64,000 bases of DNA, taken from assembly GCA_949126835.1 (NCBI GenBank), contig OX421497.1:31771742-31835741 (forward strand), written 5' to 3'. Shown here piece after piece: positions 1 to 11,982 of this stretch. Source of the stretch: Anisus vortex (taxonomy: Eukaryota > Mollusca > Gastropoda > Planorbidae). The notes beneath the pieces are model-generated. The model searched no databases and was not told the origin of the DNA. It worked only from the letters and a program-made list of their open reading frames with translations. The translations under genes and the position numbers were made by a program. The first letter of the stretch is position 1. Every line of letters begins with the position of its first letter.

Positions 1-738
1 GATTGCACTAAATAATAAATACGCGAAACGTACTAGCAACGTTCAACACTATGGATAATAAATGATTCATTCTAATTCTAATATAATGCGTCTTTTCTAT
101 TTATATTATTGTTGCTTTTTTTTTCGCAGGCCTATGTAGATACCTTTTCATAAAATTTAAATAATGTTTATAAATTAAATATTGCTTTAAAAAATTACTT
201 TATGTTGGTAATCAAGGATAATTTCCCATTTGTTTGGATATATATTAATCTTTTCTTAACTCTAATAATTTATCGTTATCTATATTGAAAGCTGCAGATG
301 GGAAATTTAAAATTGTAAAATAATCTGAAATCAATTATAATTAATTTCGTTAAAAGAAATTCATATATATATTCATATATTCTTATATATATGTTGGGCG
401 GTGCTTGGATTCTAAAATGTAACGAAAATAGAGACCTAAATGATCAGAATAATAAATATGGCGCATTATAATACAGTTTCTTAACCTGTGGTCATCGGAC
501 AGCGGAGATATAATATGGTCATAGAGTTGGTTTGTCACAGCAGACAGTAAAGAGATGTGCTGTACCTCAGTATCCCGCTATAGCTAATGATATCAAGCAT
601 CAAAGCTTATAGTAAGATACACACAAACGACGTCTGTTCTACAGATCTTAACCCTTACAGTCCCGGGCGCGTATATAGCGGAACTGAAGGCAGCATAGAT
701 AGAAGTAGGTCGGTACGGGAAGGGTTAACATAATTAAA
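1..738. other. AT-rich non-coding sequence
   Basis: No reading frame with protein-like composition, no splice-bounded exon and no recognisable repeat is seen. The sequence is AT-rich with short homopolymers. Confidence 0.6.
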
Positions 739-746
739 AACTAGAC

Positions 747-963
747 CAGGGGTCGGCAACATTTTGATAATAGTGTGCCAATTTAGGATTTCTAATTTGT
801 TCAGCGTGCCAACAGAGGAAACTGTACCCTGCTCTAGCACTCAATTTCTAGTAGTTCTAGTAGAAAAAAACTTGAATTGCTTATTTTCAGGATCTTCCGT
901 GTGCCGTTGAAAGTCGCTATGCGTGCCAAGTCTGGCACGCGTTTCGTAGGTTGCCGACCCCTT
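747..963 (-). mobile_element. hAT-type MITE with 8-bp target-site duplication
   Basis: The element starts CAGGGGTCGGCAAC and ends GTTGCCGACCCCTT, a 14-bp terminal inverted repeat with one mismatch at the outermost base pair. It is flanked by a perfect 8-bp direct repeat AACTAGAC (739-746 and 964-971). An 8-bp duplication and a CAGGGGT-type terminus are typical of hAT elements. The subterminal part near the right end (GCGTGCCAAG..TGGCACGC) matches, inverted, the 5' ends of the larger hAT relics at 3960 and 14888, so this is a non-autonomous member of that family in minus orientation. It has no coding capacity. Confidence 0.85.
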
Positions 964-971
964 AACTAGAC

Positions 972-1898
972 CATAAGCATAATATAGTTGTATATTTGCT
1001 TATAAAATGTATAATATCTAAATGAGAATAATATCAATGTGTGTGGCACTGTGTAGGCTATGTGAGTGTGCATGTAGACATTCCAATAGAACACAAAAAA
1101 AAAACGCATTAACAAGCCCTTTTGAAATACAACTACACAGTTATAACGCCTGCCTTTAATTGTTTTTCATAAATAATATTGATTTTTCGTTTAAAACTCT
1201 TTTTAGATACAAGCGAAAACTATCTTGACTGTCTGCAATGTTTGCAGAAAAAAAAAAGGAGGCGGGGGAAGTGGGGATACAATTGCCAACATTTAAAACA
1301 TTAGTTCCGCCGAGCACGACAGGGGCAGACAACTAGCAGCACTGCATTGCTAAGGGTTATCCGCCCACCTCCTTTCATCACTCTTCTCCACAAGTTGTCC
1401 CGCCACACACAGGTGTGTAAGGGCCCTACATTCGATTTCGATGGTGATGGTGTTTGGGTTTAATTGGCTGGCGGTTAGTCGAGTGTTTCCACACAAATAA
1501 AAACTTTAAAAAAATAAAAATAGAAGAGGAAAGCACTCGGCTGGTTATTGACATAAGTAGCTGACTGACTCATTAACAACATTAGCCACACGGGATAGAT
1601 GCGTCACTCTGACTACGTCATGCATGTTGTAATTATTTACATCTCCCTCACGATGACTTTTGTATCAAACAAATTAGTTTTTCCCTTTACAATTACCGGA
1701 TTATATATTTTCGTATACATGTTCAACCCGTGTCTCCCCTCCCCTCACACCTCACCCCGACCACACCTCACCCCTCCTACACAAAATTGTGACTTTAAAA
1801 ACAATTATCACTTAACGAAATATGTACTAAAGACCGTAGGATAAACATATATTGAAGAGTTATTTCGATATTTATTAGACTTACTGAACAATAGCACA
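972..1898. other. Non-coding sequence, no feature recognised
   Basis: AT-rich sequence with short purine runs (1245-1275). The one modest open frame (1599-1844, +) has no domain, splice context or protein-like composition that I recognise. Confidence 0.5.
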
Positions 1899-2096
1899 TA
1901 CTAGGGGTAGACAATCATATACCAGGGGTAGACAATCATATACCAGGGGTAGACAATCATATACCAGGGGTAGACAATCATATATCAGGGGTAGACAATC
2001 ATATACCAGGGGTAGACAATCATATACCAGGGGTAGACAATCATATATCAGGGGTAGACAATCATATATCAGGGGTAGACAATCATATATCAGGGG
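1899..2096. repeat. 21-bp minisatellite, about 10 copies
   Basis: Tandem copies of a 21-bp unit (AGGGGTAGACAATCATATAC plus C). The main variation is ATACC versus ATATC at the end of the unit. The last unit decays into AGGGGTGAGC. Confidence 0.95.
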
Positions 2097-3312
2097 TGAG
2101 CAAATGCTGCTCCGATAGTTAAATCACCATCAAGGTAATTATTTAGGCACTAAGGTTGGTCGTGGTTTAAGAACGGGGTCACCTTAGAAAATCTAAATAT
2201 ATGTTGTGTTTTTAAAAGACTATTTAATTTTACTACTAAAATTCGGACATTTTTCCAGTTTGTATTTTCATGCTCTTAAATTTATTTTCAAACATGTGTA
2301 CTTGACATGATACTTAAAGACTAATTTTAATTTAATTTAAAAGTGTGTGTTGATTACTATGCATGGGGCGTGGGTCTTCAAGCTTATAACATGCCGACAA
2401 GTTTGAAATGATTTAATTCCTGCTTGCACACTCATAATATTATGTCTGTCATATTCAGTATCTTCATTTAACTTCTTTATGTGGAATTAGGGACGCAATG
2501 AAAGGCATGTCAATAATACCGGTTTAGTACATTTACAGCGTAAGGCGTGGCTAACCACAGGTTGGGGAAGGAGGGCGGGGGTGGGAGCCTCAAGCCTCGG
2601 CAAACAGATTTCCTTTTCAATTGTGTATTACCTCAAAATTTGCCTGCTACCCCATCCCCCCCCCCCCCACAACTTTACTGTGCACTATGTCCCCTACGTG
2701 CACTTTATCCCCCACCAGGCCACCATCTATTACGTCCTATAAGCAGAGCCCTCGAGAGAAAAAAAAGATGCCGGTACAAGATCTTTTCTGGGCCCCCACC
2801 CCCGCCCCACTTTTTTTTTCTAACACTAGTCATATCTAGATGATTTATTTGTATTACATACGTTTGAAAAATCAGGAATCTTTTTACAAGGTCTGGGGAC
2901 CATTTTGTGAAGCTGTCATAAGTGTTACCATTTACCATTAGAGTAATCATTTCAATCACAGCCGTACAGGTCTATTACAAAAATAATTTAATTAAGATTA
3001 ATGAAGTACATATTATAGTTCTTAGTTTAAATTATTGTAATTGTTCCCCCGCTTCAGTAGGCCTATTGATCTTGCAAATAATATTACAAAGATGTAATTT
3101 ATGTCCTCTAGTGTTTCTAGGTTTAGTCATTTTACTATTGGTGTTACTTTTGTCAGTTGTAAATATTCACCAGTAATGTATGTTGTGTAGCCAAATGTAA
3201 GGATAGATCTGCTGTGGCAATACAGCGGAGACATAATTTTTTTTTTATACAGACTCTTCCCGAAATACATTTTGTTAAATGACAAAGAAAAAGGTGTTTT
3301 AAATTTTCAATA
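2097..3312. other. Non-coding sequence with one dispersed repeat segment
   Basis: No gene is seen. Positions 2459-2510 (CAGTATCTTCATTTAACTTC..) resemble 5078-5125 over about 40 bases, so a low-copy dispersed repeat is present. A C-run (2656-2670) and C/G-rich patches create spurious open frames. Confidence 0.5.
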
Positions 3313-3645
3313 CCATCCATCCATCCATCCCTATGGCGCTACAGCCCATGTAGGGCTTTGGCCTGCTCCACCACCTCCTTCCATTCGGGCCTATCCGGGG
3401 CCTTCCTTCGCCAAGCCCGCACACCAAGATTTTTTAGATCTGACTCTACAGCCTCGAGCCATCTTTGTCTTGGTCTGCCCCTAAGCCTCTTTCCTCTTGG
3501 TCTCTGGTGATGTGCTGTTCTGGCTGCGCTGCCATCTGTCATTCTTTCCAAGTGGCCTGCCCACCTCAATCTGCCCTTCTTTATCTCAACTACCACCGTT
3601 GGATCCTCGTACAGAGTGTACTGTTCAATACATTTGTCTAAAATT
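3313..3645 (-). mobile_element. Non-LTR retrotransposon 3' end (5'-truncated), GGAT tail
   Basis: Reading leftward, the frame encodes the typical C-terminal end of a LINE reverse-transcriptase ORF: RLRWAGHLERM, then GRPRQRW, then DRPEWKEVVEQAKALHGL and a stop at 3341-3339. Upstream, about 15 more codons (LYEDPTVV..) continue the same frame to about 3645. Only about 10 bases separate the stop from a (GGAT)n tail at 3330-3313. A very short 3' UTR and a microsatellite tail fit RTE-like elements (inference). The reverse-transcriptase catalytic part is missing, so this is a dead 5'-truncated copy. Confidence 0.85.
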
Positions 3646-3959
3646 ATTATACCTTCAATCTCCCCTCTTGGCTACCGCACAGGAAATCATTAAAGTGTAC
3701 AAGGATCGACTAACTAGCTTTGACTGCCATACTAGTATGCAGTATGCAGCGACATAGAGTATATATAGGCTACTAAGCTAACAGGGATAACTGTAAGGCT
3801 GTAAGGTTCATAGGTCTATATTAGTAAGTGTCTATGGAGACAAGACAAGATAAGATAAGAAAAATAATAAAAAGATATCCTAAATGCTATCGAAGATAAT
3901 TAGGCCCTATATTACAACTAGAGGCTTCTTTGAATATTTAACTAAATGGTCAGGTACAC

Positions 3960-4985
3960 TAGGGTTCGGCAGCCTAAGGCACGCGTGCCAGACTTGGCAC
4001 GCAGAACGATTTTCAGTGGCACGCGAGAGACCTCCAAGAATTTTGTGAAAACAACGTATGTCAGTGTAATTATTTGGTGCTGCATGGCGAACTACATGGA
4101 TATCACACTGGACGTCAACTGTTTTAGTTCAGGAATGTTTGTATGCAAAGATCCCATCATTGGTCTTGCGATCTGTGATTGAATTTATTGTTAAGATAGT
4201 CAATTGTATAGTTTCTCACGTCTCTTCTAGAAGAAAGTCACACGGAGTATAGGTAAAGTCTTGGATAGATTCGTTTCTTGTTTGAAAGCAATTAAGATGT
4301 ATATTAAAGAAAAAAAATCCATTATTGAATGAAGAGAACTGACTGTTGAAGCCAATTTTTCTGAATGACATGGCGACCACGTGTTATATGAGTTAAACTT
4401 ACATTTACAAGACTGGGGCCAAAAGCACTTGACCTGTTAGACCACTGGAATGGATTTACATTGAAACTGGGCATATCTTTCCGTGAAATCAATTTCCAAA
4501 CATTTAACTCTTTCCCTAATTTAAGGCCAATTAAGATAGATGAGCATTTTCAGAAGTAAAATAGTTATATTAAAACAATTAACTCGTTTGGTATTATTAG
4601 CATCAAATTTGGATAATTTAATTGAAGGGAGATAATTAACCCTTTTTTCTTTACATTAATATTTATAATATGTTTCTTATTTGTTTCCTTTTAGAAATAA
4701 AATGGCTTACAACTCTAAAATGATCAAATTACACAAGATAGTGAAAAATTATATAAATATTTTATGACTAAAGAATGTATATGTATATTTTAAAACATTA
4801 CAATAACTACCCAGTTTGTATGATTTTCTACGTATCCCTTCCGCTTAACTTTAATGGCTCATCGGTTGCTTCATTTGTTTGGGATAAAATAATATGTTAA
4901 CATAAATCTCAGTTATTCTGAGATCAAATAATAAACACTTTAAAGCTATTACTTGAGTAAATGCCAATTTAATTTTAAAATTTAA
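3960..4985 (+). mobile_element. Decayed hAT transposon relic
   Basis: The left terminus TAGGGTTCGGCAGCC is followed by subterminal GGCACGCGTGCCAGACTTGG and GATTTTCAGTGGCACGC, the same as the starts of the copies at 14888 and (inverted) 29262. Around 4340-4440 a broken frame gives LYELNLHLQDWGQKHLTC, which resembles the central region of hAT transposases of the ZBED5/SCAND3 kind. Stops and frameshifts interrupt it. Positions 4730-4850 match the interiors of the copies at 16020-16170, 28090-28250 and 60960-61090. I cannot find a right terminal repeat, so the right edge is approximate. Confidence 0.65.
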
Positions 4986-5077
4986 TATTCTTGGGCCCCC
5001 TAAGCTCTTATGGGCCCCGGTACGGCGCATCGGCTGTACCCCCCTCTCGTGGGGCCTGCCTGTAAGCACAGTTCTAC

Positions 5078-5125
5078 AGTATCTTCATTTTACTTTTATG
5101 TGGAAATAGTGACGTAATAATCTCA
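5078..5125 (+). repeat. Dispersed repeat segment (partner at 2459-2510)
   Basis: CAGTATCTTCATTTTACTTT followed by TATGTGGAAATAGTGACG resembles 2459-2510. The family is unknown. Confidence 0.4.
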
Positions 5126-5480
5126 ACAACTGTAATGTACGCCAGCAATATAACCTGATGCCCACTAACATAGCCGACTGGCGGATTGGGACCCTGATTC
5201 AATACAAAGCCATGGCTTGTTGTTAACTGTTGATGTTGTTTTGTGTGTTGTGTGTGTAATCAATAATACTGGCGTTCTAGAATACGTTTATATGCCAGAA
5301 ACCCACTGACCGTCATAAACCATTAGCCTCTGGATCAAATGTTTCTAAAACAGTTAACACCTCCGTCTCGTAGCATACCGATTCATTGTCAACTTTAAAT
5401 CCAACTACGTCTCGTTTTATTTTATTTTTTTAATAATATGGTGTTGTTGTTTTTTTCAAAACCGTTAAGATGTGTAGATA

Positions 5481-5741
5481 TGGGGCACGGTGGACGAGCG
5501 GCAGCGCGTTCGACTTGCGTTACGAAGGTTCTGGTTTCGAATCCTGGAGAAGGCTAGGATTTTTTTCACGTGTCTGGAAGGTGTCCCTGAGTCTACACAG
5601 CTTTGACATTAGTTTGGGTAAGGTAAAGGCGGCTGCACATTGTGCTGGCCACACAATCACCTAGTATCCCGTAGCCACAGAAACTGGCGAGCTCTGCTTC
5701 ACCGGCCCTATGATCAATTATTTTTCGAAGGGTACTATACT
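5481..5741 (+). mobile_element. tRNA-derived SINE, family B, with 14-bp TSD
   Basis: The head looks like a tRNA gene: GGGGCACGGTGGACGAGCGG covers the A-box region, and GGTTTCGAATCC is a B box with one extra T. The body that follows is shared with other copies: GTCCCTGAGTCTACACAGC, then GGTAAAGGCGGCTG, then TGTGCTGGCCACACAATC. Perfect 14-bp direct repeats AAGATGTGTAGATA flank it at 5467-5480 and 5742-5755. Other copies or fragments lie at 20440-20665 (-), 31085-31215 (-), 40719-40935 (+), 52870-52915 (-) and 53938-54070 (-). Confidence 0.85.
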
Positions 5742-7152
5742 AAGATGTGTAGATACAATAGACGAGATACTGAAGCGTTAAGATGTGTAGATACAATAGA
5801 CCAGATACTGAAGCGTTTAGATGTATAGATACAATAGACCAGATACTGAAGCGTTAAGATGTATAGATACAATAGACTAGATACTGAAGCGTTGAGATGT
5901 GTAGATACAATAGACCAGATACTGAAGCGTTAAGATGTGTAGATACAATACACCAGATAGTAAAGCGTTCAGATGTATAGATACAATAGACCAGATACTG
6001 AAGCGTTGAGATGTATAGATACAATAGACCAGATACTGAAGCGTTGAGATGTATAGATACAATAGACGAGATACTGAAGCGTTAAGACGTGTAGATACAA
6101 TAGACCAGACACTGAAGCGTTAAGATGTGTAGATACAATAGACCAGATACTGAAGCGTTTAGATGTATAGATACAATAGACCAGACACTGAAGCGTTAAG
6201 ATGTGTAGATACAATAGACCAGATACTGAAGCGTTTAGATGTATAGATACAATAGACCAGATACTAAAGCGTTAAGATGTATAGATACAATAGACTAGAT
6301 ACTGAAGCGTTGAGATGTGTAGATACAATAGACCAGATACTGAAGCGTTAAGATGTGTAGATACAATAGACCAGATAGTGAAGCGTTAAGATGTATAGAC
6401 ACAATAGACCAGATACTGAAGCGTTTAGATGTATAGATTCAATAGACCAGATAGTGAAGCGTTAAGATGTATAGACACAATAGACCAGATACTGAAGCGT
6501 TTAGATGTATAGATACAATAGACCAGATACTGAAGCGTTAAGATGTATAGATACAATAGACCAGATACTGAAGCGTTAAGATGTATAGATACAATAGACC
6601 AGATACTGAAGCGTTAAGATGTATAGATACAATAGACCAGATACTGAAGCGTTTAGATGTATAGATACAATAGACCAGATACTGAAGCGTTTAGATGTGT
6701 AGATACAATAGACCAGATACTGAAGCGTTGAGATGTATAGATACAATAGACCAGATACTGAAGCGTTGAGATGTATAGATACAATAGACCAGATACTGAA
6801 GCGTTGAGATGTATAGATACAATAGACCAGATACTGAAGCGTTGAGATGTATAGATACAATAGACCAGATACTGAAGCGTTGAGATGTATAGATACAATA
6901 GACTAGATACTGAAGCGTTGAGATGTATAGATACAATACACCAGATACTGAAGCGTTGAGGTGTAACACTGAAGCGTTGAGATGTTTAGATACAATAGAC
7001 CAGATACTGAAGCGTTGAGATGTATAGATACAATAGACTAGATACTGAAGCGTTGAGATGTATAGATACAATAGACCAGATACTGAAGCGTTGAGGTGTA
7101 ACACTGAAGCGTTGAGATGTTTAGATACAATAGACCAGATACTGAAGCGTTA
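5742..7152. repeat. 38-bp minisatellite, about 37 copies
   Basis: Tandem unit of 38 bp built from AGATGTGTAGATACAATAGA and CCAGATACTGAAGCGTTA. Variants are GTG/GTA TAG, ACC/ACT AG and GCGTTA/TTT/TTG AG. Two shortened units containing GAGGTGTAACACTGAAGCG occur at 6958-6980 and 7093-7115. They are near-identical and lie in a longer segment that looks duplicated. Minus-strand open frames here are artefacts of the repeat. Confidence 0.97.
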
Positions 7153-7685
7153 ATACTACTGATTTGAACACATAGTCCCCTAATTGAGGGTTAATTACCA
7201 ACAGGGTGTTACATGGGAGGGGGGGCAAGGGGGGGGGGTAAGGCGCGGACGATATATTAATGTTTTCGCATGTTCATTATTACCTAGAGAGCTAGGTCTC
7301 ACTCAACACGTCGTCATCACAATATCTACATTAAATGTCAGACCTGCGAAAAGGCTATTGATAAAGTTTCTATAAACGGCAAAGAAGATTATGACTAACA
7401 AGACCAAGAAGTAGAAAAAAAAAGTGCAGATAGCCGCGCTGGACGCGTCTCAAGATCTTAATTTTTTGTGGATTTATTTGCGTTTGCAAAGACTTTATAA
7501 TAAGATTGACTTCATGCTCTATTTTTAGATAGCCAATAACGCTGTCGTAAATGACTTCTATGCTCCTACATTGTGCCTAAATGTTTCCGCTGTCTCCTAC
7601 GTTCGATTTTAATTATTGTTTTCATTGAGATAACCATAGCGATTAAATAAAATGGAAATGCACAGTTCAAAAGGGAATCAAACAA
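7153..7685. other. Non-coding sequence, no feature recognised
   Basis: A G-rich patch at 7215-7240 is followed by ordinary AT-rich sequence. No exon-like frame is seen. Confidence 0.5.
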
Positions 7686-7689
7686 AACA

Positions 7690-8258
7690 TTCGGATTCAT
7701 GAAAAGAATTTTTTTGTACAAATGTGATAAGAATATCAAAACTAAAATGCTATCTCACATTAGTTAGGCCTATACTAGAATATGCATCATCTGTATGGGA
7801 CCCGTCAACTAAAGAAAACATTTAAAAAATTAGAACAAATTCAAAGAAGAGTGGCAGGGTTTATAACTAGCGAATATTCCCAACTAACAAGAGTAACATC
7901 ATTAGTCATATCACTAAACCTAGAAACACTAGAGGACAGAAAGGCAAAAAGTTAAGTAATAATAATACATATGACACTAAACTCTAACCCAATAACAGCA
8001 TGTTGCAATGCTCAGAAAAACATAAAGAGAAAAACACTTTCCTTATCCCTTATGCGAGAACAAATGCATAGATGCATATTCTTCCCGAGTGGCATTTGGG
8101 CATGGAATGGGTTGCCTAAACAAACCAGGAAAACCAGTAACTTAACATCATTTAAAACATTAATAAATTTGCAAGACTGAGATGCGGACCACGGATGAGC
8201 GTAGGACGCAATAATCTTCTTTATAGAAGGAGCGTCTGTAGTATATAAGATAAGAAGT
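7690..8258 (+). mobile_element. LINE fragment, C-terminal RT region plus 3' tail
   Basis: Broken frames encode a familiar LINE C-terminal stretch: RPILEYASSVWDPSTKEN near 7770-7820, then an open frame at 7971-8180 containing FFPSGIWAWNGLPKQT and SFKTLINLQD. Stops and frameshifts separate the pieces. After the stop comes a 3' tail (about 8200-8258) with GTAGGACGCAATAATCTTC and GAAGGAGCGTCTGTAG. Related tails occur at 10970-11046 (-), 27040-27090 (+) and at the ends of the SINEs near 30495-30545 and 38164-38222. The catalytic reverse-transcriptase domain is absent, so this is a dead copy. Confidence 0.75.
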
Positions 8259-8260
8259 CA

Positions 8261-8869
8261 TTTAGCAGAAATATTAAAGCAAGCGGACCATCTTATTATA
8301 TATAGTCTTTGGTGTTTGTTATAGAAAGTTTGGATATAAATCATCGACTCAAGGTACAAGTGTACACCACTATCTCTCCCCTAAATTGCATTATGTGCCC
8401 TGCTAACTTGACATCCTGGAACAGTGGAAAACGCCACCGATTTACCGTGATAGGGTGGAGGGGGGGGGGGCGTAACGAATGAGTCATTTCGTATATATAT
8501 ATATATATATATAGATTATAATATCAAACTTACAGGTTAGCTATGGTATGTTATTACGATTGGGATATGAGTGATGTGAGGGACGACAAACGGAAGAGGG
8601 TGTCAAGTTTAAGAAATGTATGATGGTGTCATCATTTTATGTGTAGCGATTGACAGGGAGGAAGTAGTGAGGGTGCAACAAGAATGAAACAAGTCATGGG
8701 TTGCTCGGTTAGATAAATGGACTCACACATTCATACAATAAACGAATAAGAGTTGGCATGTCTATTTTCGCAATGGGGAATTCTTACAATAATGGGTATG
8801 TCCATAAACACAGTCACAGGTATATGGACACAAAGAATCATAAACACAATCACGAAATCAGACTCATAT
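8261..8869. other. Non-coding sequence with G-run and TA microsatellite
   Basis: A G-run lies at 8459-8470 and a (TA)n tract at 8491-8513. No gene is seen. Confidence 0.6.
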
Positions 8870-9560
8870 TACCCGCAGATACCAAGACTGATACAAACAC
8901 AGATACATATTACCCGCAGATACAAGGACTGATACAAACACAGATACATATTACCCGCAGATACCAAGACTGATACAAACACAGATACATATTACCCGCA
9001 GATACAAGGACTGATACAAACACAGATACATATTACCCGCAGATACCAAGACTGATACAAACACAGATACATATTACCCGCAGATACAAGGACTGATACA
9101 AACACAGATACATATTACCCACAGATACCAAGACTGATACAAACACAGATACATATTACCCGCAGATACAAGGACTGATACAAACACAGATACATATTAC
9201 CCGCAGATACAAAGACTGATACAAACACAGATACATATTACCCGCAGATACAAAGACTGATACAAACACAGATACATATTACCCGCAGATACAAAGACTG
9301 ATACAAACACAGATACATATTACCCGCAGATATAAAGACTGATACAAACACAGATACATATTACCCGCAGATACAAAGACTGATACAAACACAGATACAT
9401 ATTACCCGCAGATACAAAGACTGATACAAACACAAATACATATTACCCGCAGATACAAAGACTGATACAACACACAGATACATATTACCCGCAGATACAA
9501 AGACTGATACAAACACAACTACATATTACCTGCATATACAAAGACTAATACAAACACAAG
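8870..9560. repeat. 41-bp minisatellite, about 17 copies, with dimeric start
   Basis: The 41-bp unit is CAGATACATATTACCCGCAG followed by ATACAAGGACTGATACAAACA. In the left half, ATACCAAGACTG and ATACAAGGACTG units strictly alternate, giving an 82-bp higher-order period. From about 9204 on, every unit reads ATACAAAGACTG. The right edge is degenerate. Confidence 0.95.
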
Positions 9561-11980
9561 ATACATGGACAGATACATACACAAAGAAAACATGGTAAAA
9601 ATATCCATCAACATAAAACACACGTGTCACCAACAGCGTCTCGTCTCTTGCTGAAGTGCTCAACTCGAGTGGACGGAAGACGCGAACTTTAAAATAGGAG
9701 GGGGAGTGTGGAAGTGGGAAATGGTTTCCTATAAAAGAACTTCAAACCCCTAAGATCTTTTTCAATGGTTTTCAAAATGTGTCTTCCCTTAAGACCTTTT
9801 CTAACCAGGACTCTAAGAACAGGGGGGGTCAAAGGTCTCAAATAAAATGAAAGAATGGGAAAACACGTATCCTTTACCTATCTAAGCTATTTAATTACAT
9901 AAATGAATACAAAAGCATATTCGAGGGTATTCTTAGCAAACAACATCAACTGAAAATCCCCTAAAGTTCAACAAAATTTGAACCGCCGAAGAAAACCTCC
10001 AAAAAGAATAGCGTAATTAATAGTCGAGGATGAGTGTATCAGTGATGTGGAATATAGTTTCAATGGTTTCAATTTTATGAACGTTGACCTAGAGTCGACC
10101 TAGACCTAGATGATTAATGTTTTATGCAGAAGACTAGGTCGGAGATAAACTCATAAACACCGAGAAAACATACAAGGGTTTCAGGATGTAAGGGATCATA
10201 AAAAAAACTTAGTTCTTTGTTAACCGTGGTTTATGATTCAAGTATTTTCCTATTGAAATAAAACTGAAAAAAACTTAGTGGGAGTCTTAAATACATTATT
10301 TTTAGTGTGAGTAAATAGCGGATCGCTACTTAGTGCCTTTATTATCCAGTATTTTTTAAAGTTAATGAAAGCTGAAACAAAATAGGTCTAGATCTATTGT
10401 TAGCATCATTCTCTCAGCGATGAAAATGGCTACGGTAATTGAAATTAATAAATAGGTTTTCACACTAGACTTGAAGTGGTTTGGGTGTTACAGTCCTACA
10501 GATCGGATTTAAATTTCGCTTTGATTTTTTTTTAAAAGAGGTAAAAACTGGATAAGCCATCGGACATGGCCGTTTTGAGGCTTAGACCTACTTAGATTTC
10601 TAAATGTAGGCCTGCGTCTTACGTATAAATGTCACGTAATACTAATAGAAATAATTCTAAGAGCGTTTTATTATCATGATAATACTTAGTGACATATCAA
10701 ACGTAAAACAAAAGCATTGAAGTTTATGTTATAATTAACCATCGTTTCTAGCAATGACAACGACGGCAATAAACGATCGACCTAGACAGAGCCACCAGTT
10801 AGCAGAAAATTTAGTTATTTCGAGACATGTGTCATGCAGTGTGAAATAGAGAGAGCTGACGTTTCTAATAAACATACAGACTTAGTTCCAAACAAACTGC
10901 AAGTAAGCTTATGAACTGAATGCAATATTTTTTTTTCCTTCTGAATCGCATTACCCTGACACCTTCATATTCTTATCTTATCGTATACATTTACAGACGC
11001 TCCTTCTATAAAAAAAGACTATTGCGTCCTACGCTCATACGGGGTAATGCATTTTAGACTTCACAAGAAATAGAGAAATATGTCAAGAAAGACTTTTTTG
11101 GGGGGAGGATGATAACAAACAAACTAGACAGAAAGAAAAGAGTCAGCCATTCCCATTGAAAGAAACACTACAATCTACTGTCGTATTGATGTTTAAGAAT
11201 CATGACAAATGCAGTCAACAACCAAAAGAATAGACAGGACCAACGGAGTTCAAAACTTAAAACTGTTTCACCAAACAGAAAAAAAAACAAAAACAACAGG
11301 AAGTTGAAACAGGATTTTTTAAAGTTGTTAATGACTCAATGGGAAAATTGACTAAGAGACAAAGTAGTTTTGAAAAGGAAGGGGAGGAGGGGGTGACAAT
11401 ATTTGTTTAAATAGAAATTAAGGCTGATGAGAAAATGCAAAATTATAAAAAAAAAAAAATTTCTTTTAACTTAAATAAACTACCAAAGCACACAACTACA
11501 TAACAATTAAAAGTTGTTTAGCAAAATGCATTCCTTTACATTTCTTGTGTAAATACATTTTATACTCAAAGCCTTATCTTCCTCATACAGCTCTAAAGTG
11601 ACTAGTTATTCATGATATAGAATATTTAATATGTTTCTATTTAGGAGTTTCTTTGCTTTACAACGACTCTCCATTTAATTTCTAGTTGTCAATAAAAAAA
11701 ATAACAATCTTATTTAATCAAAAAAATTAATAACTTGTACAGTTAGGAATACTTGTAAGATATAATAACACACACACGGACAAACTTACCAAACAAATAT
11801 ACTTTTTGTTATTATTCATTTGTTACAACACTTGGGTTTATATGATATTAGTTTATTTTATAGTAGAAGCCAAGTCAATAAGGAACTCAAAAAGTATTAT
11901 CTAATCATTGAAATAGATTTGTTAGTTTGAACTAAACTGAATTTTAACTACAATTGAAATAAATGAGCAAAACAATTCTT
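9561..11980. other. AT-rich sequence; isolated LINE tail
   Basis: No coding exon is recognised. Positions 10970-11046, read on the - strand, carry the LINE/SINE tail motif (GTAGGACGCAATAGTC.., GAAGGAGCGTCTGTAAATG). They are the extreme 3' end of an otherwise missing LINE copy. The rest is AT-rich with short A and T runs. Confidence 0.5.
10970..11046 (-). mobile_element. LINE 3' tail remnant
   Basis: On the - strand this reads GAGCGTAGGACGCAATAGTC, then GAAGGAGCGTCTGTA, then ATACGATAAGATAAGAAT. It closely matches the tail of the LINE fragment ending at 8258. Only the tail survives. Confidence 0.6.
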
Positions 11981-11982
11981 AC

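Noticed and set aside
5481..5560. Candidate tRNA gene
   Set aside because: The A/B-box-like segment continues into a repeated SINE body, the B box carries an extra base, and no plausible cloverleaf with an acceptor stem was seen. The same applies at 20600, 27470, 27910, 38070, 40719 and 60786.
5877..7104. Minus-strand open frames with repeated SIWSIVSIHLNA-type sequence
   Set aside because: Translation of the 38-bp minisatellite; no start or splice context and a repeat-only composition.
8870..9560. CRISPR-like array
   Set aside because: Units are contiguous with no unique spacers. The whole window is clearly animal nuclear DNA.
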